From positions 1 to 48,850 of the forward strand of contig JAAWIS010000019.1 of NCBI GenBank assembly GCA_022796475.1: a stretch of 48,850 bases of DNA, read 5' to 3'. The number at the start of each line of letters is the position of its first letter. Within the stretch, counting starts at the first letter, position 1. Below are positions 25,747 to 33,894 of this stretch, piece by piece. Both the position numbers and the translations under genes were made by a program. The notes below the pieces were generated by a model. The model had not been told where the DNA came from, ran no database searches, and worked only from the letters and a program-made list of their open reading frames with translations. Origin of the DNA: Lachnospiraceae bacterium (lineage in GTDB: Bacteria > Bacillota > Clostridia > Lachnospirales > Lachnospiraceae).

Positions 25747-26013
25747 ATGATTTGGGATGTATTTCAGAAAATCCGGAAAAACCATTCCGGCAGTCTGGCT
25801 AAAAAAAGGCTGAAGGTTGTGTTGGTCACAGACAAGGTGGATTGTTCACCGGAACTGATTGACAGGATGAAGGATGACATGATCCGTGTCATATCGAAAT
25901 ACATGAAGATCGACCGGGACGGCATTGAGATTAAGATAGTAAACAGCCGTCCGGGAACAGCCCTTTATGCTGCATTTCCGATTCTTGATATACCAAATAA
26001 GGGGATCTGTTAA
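25747..26013 (+). CDS. minE: Cell division topological specificity factor MinE
   Basis: MinE stimulates the MinD ATPase and sets the position of the Min inhibitor. The 88-residue protein has the short N-terminal MinD-contacting helix region (about 14-32, SGSLAKKRLKVVLVTDK) and the C-terminal topological specificity domain (YMKIDRDGIEIKIV). rodA starts 3 bases after its stop. The Min system occurs in many Clostridia, while Bacillus lacks MinE. Confidence 0.93.
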   Translation: MIWDVFQKIRKNHSGSLAKKRLKVVLVTDKVDCSPELIDRMKDDMIRVISKYMKIDRDGIEIKIVNSRPGTALYAAFPILDIPNKGIC

Positions 26014-26015
26014 TT

Positions 26016-27140
26016 ATGCTGTTTAACTACAAGATTCGAAATTTTAACTTTCGTCTGGTGATTTATGTTCTGGTTTTAAGCGGAATCGGAGTCCTGATTA
26101 TCCGGAGTGCCTCAGGATCTGCGGAAGATACCAGGGTAATGCGGCAGATAATTGGAATTTGTGCAGGCTTATTTATTGCGCTGGCCCTTTCCCTGATTGA
26201 TTACCATCGGCTGATGAATTTAAGTACAATCATCTATCTGATCTGCACCGGAATGCTGGCATGGGTACTGCTGAACGGGGTTATGAGGGGAGGCGCAACA
26301 AGATGGATTGTGCTTCCCGTTTTAGGGCAGCTTCAGCCGTCAGAATTTACAAAAATAGGACTTATCATTTTCTTCTCCTGGTATTTTGACAAATACCAGG
26401 AGCGGATTAACCAGTTTTCAATCCTGGCAGCAGCAGCCGTTTTGTTTGGAATTCCAGTTCTTTTGATCCTGGCAGAACCAAATCTTTCTACCAGCTTAAT
26501 CATGATTATGATGTTTACTGCTATGATATTCGCTGCCGGATTGAGTTATCGCTGGATTTTCAGCATTTTGGCAGTTTTGACGCCGGTTGTTGCAATTTTT
26601 ATTTATCTGCTGCAGTATGAGATGGTTCCTTTTTTAAAAGATTACCAGGCAAGGCGTATTTTAAGTTTTATCAATCCTGTAAAGTATCAGGAGAATAATC
26701 TTCAGCAGGATAACTCGGTTATGGCTATCGGATCCGGTCAGTTATGGGGAAAAGGGCTGAATAATACTACAATTGCTTCAGTCAAAAACGGCAATTTCCT
26801 GTCAGAGGAATCCACAGATTTTATTTTTGCTGTAATTGGAGAGGAGTTAGGATTTGTAGGGAGTATGGTTGTATTGGGATTGTTTTTGCTGATTATTTAT
26901 GAATGCCTGCTGATGGCCAGAAGAGCGAAAGATGCCGGCGGAAAATTATTGTGTACTGGCATGGCTGCTTTGATTGGTTTTCAAAGCTTTTCAAATATAG
27001 CGGTTGCAACCAAATTGTTTCCCAATACTGGACTTCCTCTTCCGTTTATCAGTTATGGTGTAAGCTCTCTCCTTAGTATTTATCTTGGGATAGGGATTAT
27101 ATTAAATGTCGGACTACAGAGAAAGAACACTCACAATTAA
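26016..27140 (+). CDS. rodA: Peptidoglycan glycosyltransferase RodA (SEDS family)
   Basis: RodA is a SEDS-family membrane glycosyltransferase that polymerises lipid II with its partner class B PBP. The 374-residue protein has about ten membrane helices. Signature segments are QLQPSEFTKIG (about residue 108) and the C-terminal FPNTGLPLPFISYGVSSLL. The nearby mreCD and PBP2 genes support the RodA assignment over FtsW. It follows minE by 3 bases and is probably translationally coupled. Confidence 0.93.
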   Translation: MLFNYKIRNFNFRLVIYVLVLSGIGVLIIRSASGSAEDTRVMRQIIGICAGLFIALALSLIDYHRLMNLSTIIYLICTGMLAWVLLNGVMRGGATRWIVLPVLGQLQPSEFTKIGLIIFFSWYFDKYQERINQFSILAAAAVLFGIPVLLILAEPNLSTSLIMIMMFTAMIFAAGLSYRWIFSILAVLTPVVAIFIYLLQYEMVPFLKDYQARRILSFINPVKYQENNLQQDNSVMAIGSGQLWGKGLNNTTIASVKNGNFLSEESTDFIFAVIGEELGFVGSMVVLGLFLLIIYECLLMARRAKDAGGKLLCTGMAALIGFQSFSNIAVATKLFPNTGLPLPFISYGVSSLLSIYLGIGIILNVGLQRKNTHN

Positions 27141-27154
27141 GGAGGAGTATGTTA

Positions 27155-27550
27155 ATGAATATCGGACTAATCGCACATGACGCAAAAAAGAAACTGATGC
27201 AGAATTTCTGTATTGCATACAGAGGGATTCTGAGCAAACACGAGCTTTATGCAACCGGAACTACAGGGAGGCTGATTGAAGAGGTTGCCAATTTAAATGT
27301 CCATAAATATCTGGCCGGGCACTTAGGCGGTGAGCAGCAGATGGCTGCTCAGATTGAGCATAATGAGATTGATTTGGTGATTTTTCTTCGGGATCCATTG
27401 ACTTCTAAGATTCATGAACCGGATGTCAATAATTCAGTAAAACTTTGTGATACTTATAACATTCCCCTGGCTACCAATTTGGCCACGGCAGAGCTTTTGA
27501 TTAAAGCTCTTGACAGAGGCGATTTAGAGTGGCGTGAAATGTACCGGTAA
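27155..27550 (+). CDS. mgsA: Methylglyoxal synthase
   Basis: MgsA converts dihydroxyacetone phosphate to methylglyoxal and phosphate. The 131-residue protein has the phosphate-binding ATGTTGRLIEE segment, the catalytic-region loop and the His and Asp of KIHEPDV. The loop that reads GGDQQ in E. coli, where its Asp is catalytic, reads GGEQQ here, a conservative Asp-to-Glu change. I chose the ATG at 27155 because AAGGAGG is 9 bases away; the ATG at 27149 is only 3 bases from it. It sits at the end of the rodA operon, as in related Clostridia. Confidence 0.93.
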   Translation: MNIGLIAHDAKKKLMQNFCIAYRGILSKHELYATGTTGRLIEEVANLNVHKYLAGHLGGEQQMAAQIEHNEIDLVIFLRDPLTSKIHEPDVNNSVKLCDTYNIPLATNLATAELLIKALDRGDLEWREMYR

Positions 27551-27571
27551 GTTTTTACAGGCGGTAATCAA

Positions 27572-28537
27572 ATGGTGAAAAAAAATAAAATTTTATTTGG
27601 CTGCCTGCTGACTATGTTTTTGATTGCGACAGGCTGCAGCAGAAAAGGGCTGGAACAGCCTTATAATTGGGAAGAACGTGATTTTTCCATTCAAAGTGCA
27701 GAAGAAGACAGACGGGCGGCTGGCTTTGCAAGTGAGCTTTGTGTATTAAGTCCCTATGATACCTGGGAGGATGGTACGGTAGATGCAGAAGCTGCCGCTG
27801 TTTTCAGTCTTTCTGACAGCAGCGTAATCTATGGAAAAAATGCCTTTGAGCAGCTTTATCCTGCCAGCATTACAAAGGTAATGACAGCCATGATTGCGAT
27901 CAAATACGGAAATCTTGAAGATTTAGTAACAGTACCTCAGGAAGCTGTAATAACAGAACCTGGAGCGACTTTGTGCGGTATTAAACCGGGAGAACAGTTG
28001 ACATTAGAGCAGCTTTTGTACGGTCTTATGCTTCCTTCCGGAAATGATGCTGGGGCGGCGATTGCAGTTCATATGGCAGGCAGCATAGAAGGATTTTCCG
28101 AGATGATGAATCAGGAAGCATTTCAGATTGGAGCCACACAAACACATTTTATGAATCCTCATGGATTGACAGACCAGGATCATTATACCACAGCTTACGA
28201 TCTGTATCTGATTTTTAATGAGGCGTTAAAGCTTCCGAAATTCAGGGAAGTTACAGGAACTACTGCATATACAGCGAATTATACGAATGCTGCCGGAGAG
28301 GCAGTTTCAAAGGAGTGGAAAGGCGGAAACTGGTTTATGACAGGAGAGCGGGAAACTCCGGCGGGACTGACTGTATTTGGCGGAAAGACTGGCACAACAC
28401 AGGCAGCAGGTTATTGTCTGATTATGGCAAGCCGTGATGAAGAGGAAAAAGAATATATTTCTGTAGTGCTTAAGGCTGCAAGCCGTCCGAAGCTATATGA
28501 GAACATGACAGAAATAATTCAGAAAATTGTCAATTAA
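27572..28537 (+). CDS. D-alanyl-D-alanine carboxypeptidase lipoprotein
   Basis: This low-molecular-mass serine PBP (DacF/peptidase S11 type) trims the terminal D-Ala of peptidoglycan stem peptides. A lipoprotein signal ends in LIATGCS, so it is probably anchored outside the membrane. Active-site motifs are S99-I-T-K102, S156-G-N158 and K272-T-G. The usual C-terminal S11 beta domain is absent, and the protein ends about 40 residues after the KTG, so it is a short form. It follows mgsA by 21 bases and belongs with the neighbouring wall genes. Confidence 0.88.
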   Translation: MVKKNKILFGCLLTMFLIATGCSRKGLEQPYNWEERDFSIQSAEEDRRAAGFASELCVLSPYDTWEDGTVDAEAAAVFSLSDSSVIYGKNAFEQLYPASITKVMTAMIAIKYGNLEDLVTVPQEAVITEPGATLCGIKPGEQLTLEQLLYGLMLPSGNDAGAAIAVHMAGSIEGFSEMMNQEAFQIGATQTHFMNPHGLTDQDHYTTAYDLYLIFNEALKLPKFREVTGTTAYTANYTNAAGEAVSKEWKGGNWFMTGERETPAGLTVFGGKTGTTQAAGYCLIMASRDEEEKEYISVVLKAASRPKLYENMTEIIQKIVN

Positions 28538-28540
28538 CTG

Positions 28541-28569
28541 TTGCGTTTTTTAGATAGTTATACTATAAT
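28541..28569 (+). promoter_or_regulatory. Promoter of the small P-loop gene
   Basis: TTGCGT (28541-28546), 17 bases, TATAAT (28564-28569). A second -35-like TTGACA occurs a little downstream. Good spacing and -10 match. Confidence 0.55.
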
Positions 28570-28627
28570 TGTTTTATAATTAATTGACATTTTATACAAC
28601 TTTAATAAACCTAAGGAGGAGATTGTT

Positions 28628-29047
28628 ATGGTTCAGATTATAGCAGGAAATAAGGGGAAGGGTAAGACAAAGCATCTGTTAGAAAAGGCCAACAGCTCAA
28701 TTAAAACTGCAAAGGGTTCCATTGTTTATTTGGATAAAAGTTCCAAACACATGTATGAATTAAGCAACAAAATTCGTTTGATAAATGTAAATGAATTTCC
28801 AATTAGTTCCAGTGAAAGTTTTATTGGTTTTATCAGCGGAATTATTTCCCAGGATCACGATTTGGAAATTATGTTTCTGGACAGCTTTTTAAAGCTGGCA
28901 AGCCTTGAGGGAGAAGATATCTCCCAGACGGTTTCAAGTTTGAAAAAAATTGGTGAGAAATATCATGTAACCTTTGTATTAAGTGTTTCTCTGGATGCTC
29001 ATGAGCTTCCAGAAGAGGTAAGGGATGACGTGATTATTTCCTTATAA
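28628..29047 (+). CDS. Small P-loop NTPase-like protein of unknown function
   Basis: This 139-residue protein begins with a Walker A-like motif (IIAGNKGKGKTKHL, about residues 4-17) and has a hydrophobic strand ending in Asp (LEIMFLDSFLKL, about 77-88) that could act as Walker B. It lacks the rest of a RecA or AAA domain. AAGGAGG lies a few bases before the ATG. It has its own promoter and a strong terminator, so it is monocistronic. I do not recognise a named family beyond a generic P-loop NTPase. Confidence 0.7.
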   Translation: MVQIIAGNKGKGKTKHLLEKANSSIKTAKGSIVYLDKSSKHMYELSNKIRLINVNEFPISSSESFIGFISGIISQDHDLEIMFLDSFLKLASLEGEDISQTVSSLKKIGEKYHVTFVLSVSLDAHELPEEVRDDVIISL

Positions 29048-29062
29048 CTTATAGATGATACG

Positions 29063-29092
29063 GCTGCTGCAAAAGTTTGCAGCAGCTTTTTT
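29063..29092 (+). terminator. Rho-independent terminator
   Basis: GCTGCTGCAAA and TTTGCAGCAGC form an 11-bp stem directly followed by TTTTTT. Very strong intrinsic terminator for the P-loop gene. Confidence 0.92.
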
Positions 29093-29227
29093 ATCATTTT
29101 CTTACCTTTTTCTTAGTATGGTATCTTTGCTTGCAATTTTGCCTACTTCCTTTTATAATAGTCATCATATGCAATTATTTAGCCTCCACAGGACGGACTT
29201 GAATTTTGAAGGAAAGGGAAGCTTTTT

Positions 29228-30745
29228 ATGGGCGGCAGAAAATTAAAGAAGCATACAAATAAGATTGTGCCATATAAACGTTCCAGAACTCTAAACGTAG
29301 GCATGATTATTTTTGCCATTATTTTTATTTATATGAGCTTCAGTGTCTATTCTTATATGACCCGTGAAAAAATCCAATTTTACGAGGTGACAGAAGGCGG
29401 TATTGTAAATGAACAGAATTACACTGGTATTATTCTGCGGGATGAAAGGGTAAAATATTCGGATAGGGCAGGAAATATTAATTATTATATAAGAGAAGGA
29501 AAACGTGCCAGTGTGGGAACCAGCATTTATTCTATTGATGAAACAGGAGCCCTTGCATCTTTTATGGCGAAGCATCCTGAAGCAACTGCAACACTGAATG
29601 AAGAAAATCTGATCGATTTAAAAAAATTTTTGTCTTCTTTCAGCATTACCTATGATGACGAGGCATTTCACACCGTTTATGATACGAAATATTCTCTGGA
29701 AGCCCAGGTATTAGAATACGGCAATTTTAATGCATTGGATAACTTGGATGCTATGATGGCGGCAGATGGGATAAATTTTCAGCAGGTGCGGGCAGATGAG
29801 GCAGGAGTAATTTCCTACCGCATCGATTCCTATGAAGATATGGATGTTTCTCAGATTTCAGAAGAAGTTTTTGACCGCAGCGCTTATTCTGGCTCCATTA
29901 CTCAATCCGGTCAGCAGATCCCGGCAGATTCACCAGTATACAAAATTATAACTTCTGATGCTTGGTCAGTGGTGTTTCCGATGACAGAAGATGATGTGAA
30001 GGAATATGGGGAAGAAACCTGGCTGAAGGTAAAGTTTAACGGAAGAAAACTGACCGCAACCGGTGATTTTTCTACGTTTCTCGGAATGGATGGAAAGACA
30101 TACGGTAAACTGGATTTTAACAAATATATGGTTCAGTTTGTTTCAGAACGTTACGTTGAATTTGAAATTGTATCTCAAAAAGTTTCCGGCTTAAAAATTC
30201 CAATCAGTGCTGTAACTACGAAAAGTTTTTATCTGGTGCCTTTGGGATATTTGGCACAGGGAGGAGATGGGGACCATTCTACCACCGGCTTTATGAAGGA
30301 AACTTACTCGGAACAGGGGACATCGGCCGTATTTGTTCCGACTGAAATTTATTACTCCACAGAAGAGTATTATTATATCGATATAAGTGAGGATGGGGAA
30401 TTAAAAGCTGGAGATTATCTGGTAAAACCGACAGGGGAACATGTGGCAGAAGAAGAACTGCTTCCAGAAGAGGAAGGCAGCACAGAAGAAGAAACGAATG
30501 AAGCAGCATCAGAAACTGCCCGGGCAGCCGAACAGGACGGAAGATTTCAGATTGGTGCCAGCGCTTCCCTTCAGGGTGTTTATAGTATTAATAAAGGCTA
30601 TGCTGTATTTAAGCAGATTGAGGTACTGGCTTCTAATGATGAATACTATACAATTAAAACAGGTATGCGATACGGTTTGACTGTATATGATCATATTGTA
30701 TTGGACGGAGCTGCTGTAGAAGAAGGAAAACAAATTTATCAATAA
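29228..30745 (+). CDS. HlyD-like single-pass membrane protein
   Basis: This 505-residue protein has a basic cytoplasmic N-terminus, one membrane helix (about residues 22-43, LNVGMIIFAIIFIYMSFSVYSY) and a long external part. The external start (EVTEGGIVNEQNYTGIILRDERV) resembles the biotinyl-lipoyl/HlyD adaptor hairpin of efflux periplasmic adaptors. An acidic, low-complexity stretch at about 405-435 precedes a final beta-rich region. No exporter gene is nearby; instead it heads the yggS-sepF group, as in many Lachnospiraceae. A role in envelope or division is possible but unproven. The ribosome site is AAGGGAAG. Confidence 0.7.
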   Translation: MGGRKLKKHTNKIVPYKRSRTLNVGMIIFAIIFIYMSFSVYSYMTREKIQFYEVTEGGIVNEQNYTGIILRDERVKYSDRAGNINYYIREGKRASVGTSIYSIDETGALASFMAKHPEATATLNEENLIDLKKFLSSFSITYDDEAFHTVYDTKYSLEAQVLEYGNFNALDNLDAMMAADGINFQQVRADEAGVISYRIDSYEDMDVSQISEEVFDRSAYSGSITQSGQQIPADSPVYKIITSDAWSVVFPMTEDDVKEYGEETWLKVKFNGRKLTATGDFSTFLGMDGKTYGKLDFNKYMVQFVSERYVEFEIVSQKVSGLKIPISAVTTKSFYLVPLGYLAQGGDGDHSTTGFMKETYSEQGTSAVFVPTEIYYSTEEYYYIDISEDGELKAGDYLVKPTGEHVAEEELLPEEEGSTEEETNEAASETARAAEQDGRFQIGASASLQGVYSINKGYAVFKQIEVLASNDEYYTIKTGMRYGLTVYDHIVLDGAAVEEGKQIYQ

Positions 30746-30766
30746 CCATCAGGGAGGAGTTTGCTT

Positions 30767-31447
30767 ATGGTAAAAGACAGAATTGATACAGTGCGGGAAA
30801 ATATAAAAGCGGCCTGTATCAGGGCTGGCCGGGATCCGAAAGAAGTAACATTAGTTGCAGTCAGTAAGACCAAGCCGATTGAATTAATTCAGGAGGCTTA
30901 CAGGGAAGGTATCCGGGATTTTGGTGAAAATAAGGTTCAGGAAATTGTAGAAAAACATGGGGCTATGGCGGATGATATCCGCTGGCATATGATCGGGCAT
31001 CTGCAGCGCAACAAAGTAAAACAGGTGATTGGAAAAGCTGTTTTGATTCATTCTGTGGATTCTGTCCGGCTGGCGGAACAAATCGAAGAGGAAGCAGCAA
31101 AGCAAAATATACTTGTAAATATTTTGCTGGAGGTAAATGTGGCAAAGGAGGAGAGCAAATACGGATTTTTATTGGAGGAAACGGAAGAAGCAATTTTAAA
31201 AATCAAGAAATTTCCTCACATTAAGATTAGAGGATTCATGACAATTGCACCTTTTGTCGAAAATTCCGAAGAAAATCGAAATGTTTTTCAAAAATTATTT
31301 CAATTTTATGTTGACATGAAAAGTAAAAACATTGATAATGTTAGTATGGACATGCTTTCAATGGGGATGTCCGGTGATTATGAAGTGGCAATCGAAGAAG
31401 GAGCTACTATAGTTCGGGTAGGCACAAGTATCTTCGGTGCCCGTTAA
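30767..31447 (+). CDS. YggS/YlmE family PLP-binding protein
   Basis: This is the PLP homeostasis protein of the alanine-racemase N-terminal fold (COG0325). The PLP Lys lies in LVAVSKTKPIE (about K36), and GENKVQEIVEK, HMIGHLQRNKVK and LSMGMSGDYEVAIEEGATIVRVGTSIFG are diagnostic. It binds PLP without a clear enzymatic activity and affects amino-acid and vitamin B6 balance. The ATG at 30767 is 9 bases from GGGAGG. It is 20 bases before sepF, the usual ylmE-sepF arrangement of Firmicutes. Confidence 0.93.
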   Translation: MVKDRIDTVRENIKAACIRAGRDPKEVTLVAVSKTKPIELIQEAYREGIRDFGENKVQEIVEKHGAMADDIRWHMIGHLQRNKVKQVIGKAVLIHSVDSVRLAEQIEEEAAKQNILVNILLEVNVAKEESKYGFLLEETEEAILKIKKFPHIKIRGFMTIAPFVENSEENRNVFQKLFQFYVDMKSKNIDNVSMDMLSMGMSGDYEVAIEEGATIVRVGTSIFGAR

Positions 31448-31466
31448 AGATTGGAGAGAGCGCAAA

Positions 31467-31985
31467 ATGAGTCTTTTAAGCAAGCTGATAAGTTCTATGC
31501 GTCTAAGCGGCGGAGATGATGAAGACGATTACTATTTAGATGACGACGATTCATTTGAGGATGAACTTCCAAGGAAAGGGTTTTTCTCTAAAAGAACGGA
31601 TGATGATGAGTACGAGGAAGAAATGGACAATCGCTCCCGTTTTCTCGGCAGCAGAAATAATAACAGTAAAGTAGTTCCAATGAGAAGAAGCATGGAAGTT
31701 ACGATGATCAAACCTACTTCTATGGAGGATTCCAGCGAAGTCTGCGATTATCTGCTTGCAGGGAAGGCTGTCGTGTTGAATTTAGAAGGGATACATATGG
31801 AGATTGCTCAGAGAATAATTGATTTTACTTCTGGTGCAACGTATTCCATTGGCGGTAATCTCCAAAAGATTTCCAACTATATTTTTATTGCAACACCTCA
31901 GTCAGTTGAATTATCTGGTGATTTCCAGGATTTGCTTTCTGGCGGGAACTTAGGCGGTGTATCCGGGATGAATATCCGTTTATAA
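31467..31985 (+). CDS. sepF: Cell division protein SepF
   Basis: SepF is an FtsZ-bundling protein that tethers the Z-ring to the membrane. The N-terminal amphipathic helix (MSLLSKLISSMRLSG) is the membrane anchor, followed by a highly acidic linker (about residues 16-50) and the globular SepF core (about 72-155, including the SEVCDYLLAGKAVVLNLEG segment). The ATG at 31467 is preceded by GGAGAG and gives this canonical anchor; an ATG-less upstream extension is unlikely. Length 172 is somewhat above the usual 150. Confidence 0.93.
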   Translation: MSLLSKLISSMRLSGGDDEDDYYLDDDDSFEDELPRKGFFSKRTDDDEYEEEMDNRSRFLGSRNNNSKVVPMRRSMEVTMIKPTSMEDSSEVCDYLLAGKAVVLNLEGIHMEIAQRIIDFTSGATYSIGGNLQKISNYIFIATPQSVELSGDFQDLLSGGNLGGVSGMNIRL

Positions 31986-32077
31986 ACGGGGGAGAAAAAG
32001 AAATTGTTGTGTATGGAGAAGCAAACATTTTTTTTCGGAAGGAAAGGATGCTTGCTTTTTCCAATTTTTAGAGAGAT

Positions 32078-32105
32078 TTGTAAAAGAGAGATTTTTAAGT
32101 ACAAT
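32078..32105 (+). promoter_or_regulatory. Possible promoter of aroB
   Basis: TTGTAA (32078-32083), 16 bases, TACAAT (32100-32105). It would start transcription near 32112, shortly before the ribosome site of aroB. Confidence 0.4.
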
Positions 32106-32135
32106 TGTAAAAAAGATTATCAGGAGGGAAATACG

Positions 32136-33233
32136 ATGGCAGACCGTTTATGCGTGCATTTAGATGGAAATCCTGTTTATGATATTGTGTTAGAGCAAAG
32201 CTTTGAATCATTGGCTGATGAGGTCAAAAAGTTGGGAACCGAAACGAAAAAGCTGTGTATTGTAACAGATTCAAATGTAGCGATGCTTTATCTTGACGAA
32301 GTGAAAAGCAGACTTTCAAAGGTTTGTCAAGAGGCAGATGTTTTTATTTTTCCAGCAGGAGAAGAGAATAAAAATTTAAATACAGTAAGGGATCTGTACG
32401 AAACTTTAATTCAAAAGGCTTACCAGCGTAATGATATGCTGATTGCACTGGGCGGCGGTGTAACCGGGGATTTGTGCGGTTTTGCAGCGGCAACCTATCT
32501 GCGGGGAATTTCTTTTATTCAGATTCCTACCACATTACTGGCACAGGTAGATTCCAGCATCGGAGGAAAAACAGGGGTTGATTTCGATGCATATAAAAAT
32601 ATGGTAGGAGCATTTCATATGCCAAGGCTGGTATATACTAATGTAAAAACGTTAGCTACACTGCCACAGGAACAGTTTATTTCCGGAATGGGGGAAGTTG
32701 TAAAACATGGCTTAATACAAAATAAAGATTACTATCACTGGCTGATTTCCAACAGTGCAAAAATCATGGAGCGGGATCTTTTTGTTTGTCAGCATATGAT
32801 TCTGGAAAGCAACAAGATTAAGCAGAATGTGGTGGAAGCAGATCCAACGGAGAAGGGAAACCGGGCTCTTTTGAATTTTGGACATACATTAGGCCACAGC
32901 ATAGAAAAATTGAAAAATTTTTCTATGCCTCATGGGCACTGTGTAGCCATAGGATGCCTGGCAGCAGCCCGGATTTCGGTGAACAGGGGCTATTTATCGG
33001 AAGATGAATTGGATGCCCTTAAGCGTGCAATGAGTACCTTTCAGATGCCTTTGCAAATTGAAGGAGTTTTGTCCGATTCCGTGTTAGAAGCTGTGAAGCA
33101 TGATAAAAAGATGGAGGCAGGGAAAATTAAATTTATTTTGCTGAAGTCTTTGGGGCAGGCAGTTGCAGATCCAACTGTCAGCCGTGAGGAAATGCTTCTT
33201 GGCCTTTCTGAAATTCTAGCGCGGGACGTGTAG
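32136..33233 (+). CDS. aroB: 3-dehydroquinate synthase
   Basis: AroB converts DAHP to 3-dehydroquinate, the second step of the shikimate pathway. It uses NAD and a divalent metal. Visible motifs: ALGGGVTGDLCGFAAATYLRG (nucleotide region), PTTLLAQVDSSIGGKTGVD (substrate site), GMGEVVKHGLI and LNFGHTLGHSIEK (metal-binding His residues). The start at 32136 follows CAGGAGGG and gives 365 residues, the normal size; earlier in-frame ATGs add a non-conserved leader. No other aro gene is near. Confidence 0.95.
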   Translation: MADRLCVHLDGNPVYDIVLEQSFESLADEVKKLGTETKKLCIVTDSNVAMLYLDEVKSRLSKVCQEADVFIFPAGEENKNLNTVRDLYETLIQKAYQRNDMLIALGGGVTGDLCGFAAATYLRGISFIQIPTTLLAQVDSSIGGKTGVDFDAYKNMVGAFHMPRLVYTNVKTLATLPQEQFISGMGEVVKHGLIQNKDYYHWLISNSAKIMERDLFVCQHMILESNKIKQNVVEADPTEKGNRALLNFGHTLGHSIEKLKNFSMPHGHCVAIGCLAAARISVNRGYLSEDELDALKRAMSTFQMPLQIEGVLSDSVLEAVKHDKKMEAGKIKFILLKSLGQAVADPTVSREEMLLGLSEILARDV

Positions 33234-33261
33234 ATGGCAGAAATGAATTTTAAGACGCGAT

Positions 33262-33318
33262 CTAGTGTTCTGTCCGTATTGTAATAGTTTCCTGAATAGA
33301 CTGCGGACAGTACACTAG
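33262..33318. repeat. 57-bp palindromic element with 15-bp ends
   Basis: CTAGTGTTCTGTCCG (33262-33276) and CGGACAGTACACTAG (33304-33318) are inverted repeats with one mismatch, around a 27-base loop. The same end, continuing into TATT-TAATA, recurs at about 40510-40539. It resembles a miniature inverted-repeat element or a remnant of one. It lies between aroB and lspA. Confidence 0.7.
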
Positions 33319-33357
33319 CGGAATCGAAATCATATAATGGGAGAACAATAATTAATT

Positions 33358-33894
33358 ATGCAGGATATAACGAATACATTAAGACAAAAATGGAAAGGGC
33401 TGGCTGCTTTTTTTGTAAGTACAGCCGTTTTAATTTGGTTTGATCAGTGGAGTAAAAAGTTAGCTTCGGTCAGCTTAAAAAATCAGAGCGAAATTGTAGT
33501 CTGGAAAGGCGTATTTGAATTTCGTTATCTGGAAAACCGCGGCGCGGCTTTTGGGATGCTTCAGGGGCGTCAGGTATTTTTCTTCCTGGTTGCAGCAATT
33601 GTGCTGGCTGGGGTAGGTTATGCTCTTTACCGAATGCCTTTTACAAAGCGTTACCTTCCTCTTGGAGGCTGTATGGTTCTTCTTACAGCAGGAGCATTGG
33701 GAAATATGATTGATCGAATCAGCCAGCAGTTTGTGGTGGATTTTTTGTATTTTTGTCTGATTGATTTTCCAATTTTTAATGTAGCAGACTGTTATGTTAC
33801 GATTGCCGCATTTTTTCTTGTTATCCTGGTTATGTGGTATTACAAAGATGAGGATTTGGAGGTCTTTTCCAGAAAGAGGGTGAAACAGGCTTGA
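33358..33894 (+). CDS. lspA: Lipoprotein signal peptidase II
   Basis: LspA removes signal peptides from prolipoproteins after lipidation. The 178-residue protein has four membrane helices and the two catalytic Asp regions, GNMIDRIS and FNVADCYVTI, with YLENRGAAFGML before helix 2. In this window its likely substrates include DctP and the D,D-carboxypeptidase. The ribosome site (GGGAG) is 14 bases from the ATG, a little far. It overlaps the next gene by 4 bases. Confidence 0.95.
   Translation: MQDITNTLRQKWKGLAAFFVSTAVLIWFDQWSKKLASVSLKNQSEIVVWKGVFEFRYLENRGAAFGMLQGRQVFFFLVAAIVLAGVGYALYRMPFTKRYLPLGGCMVLLTAGALGNMIDRISQQFVVDFLYFCLIDFPIFNVADCYVTIAAFFLVILVMWYYKDEDLEVFSRKRVKQA

Noticed and set aside
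29055-29246. 63-codon hydrophobic open frame before the HlyD-like gene
   Set aside because: It starts within a strong terminator hairpin, has no ribosome site and overlaps the next gene's start.
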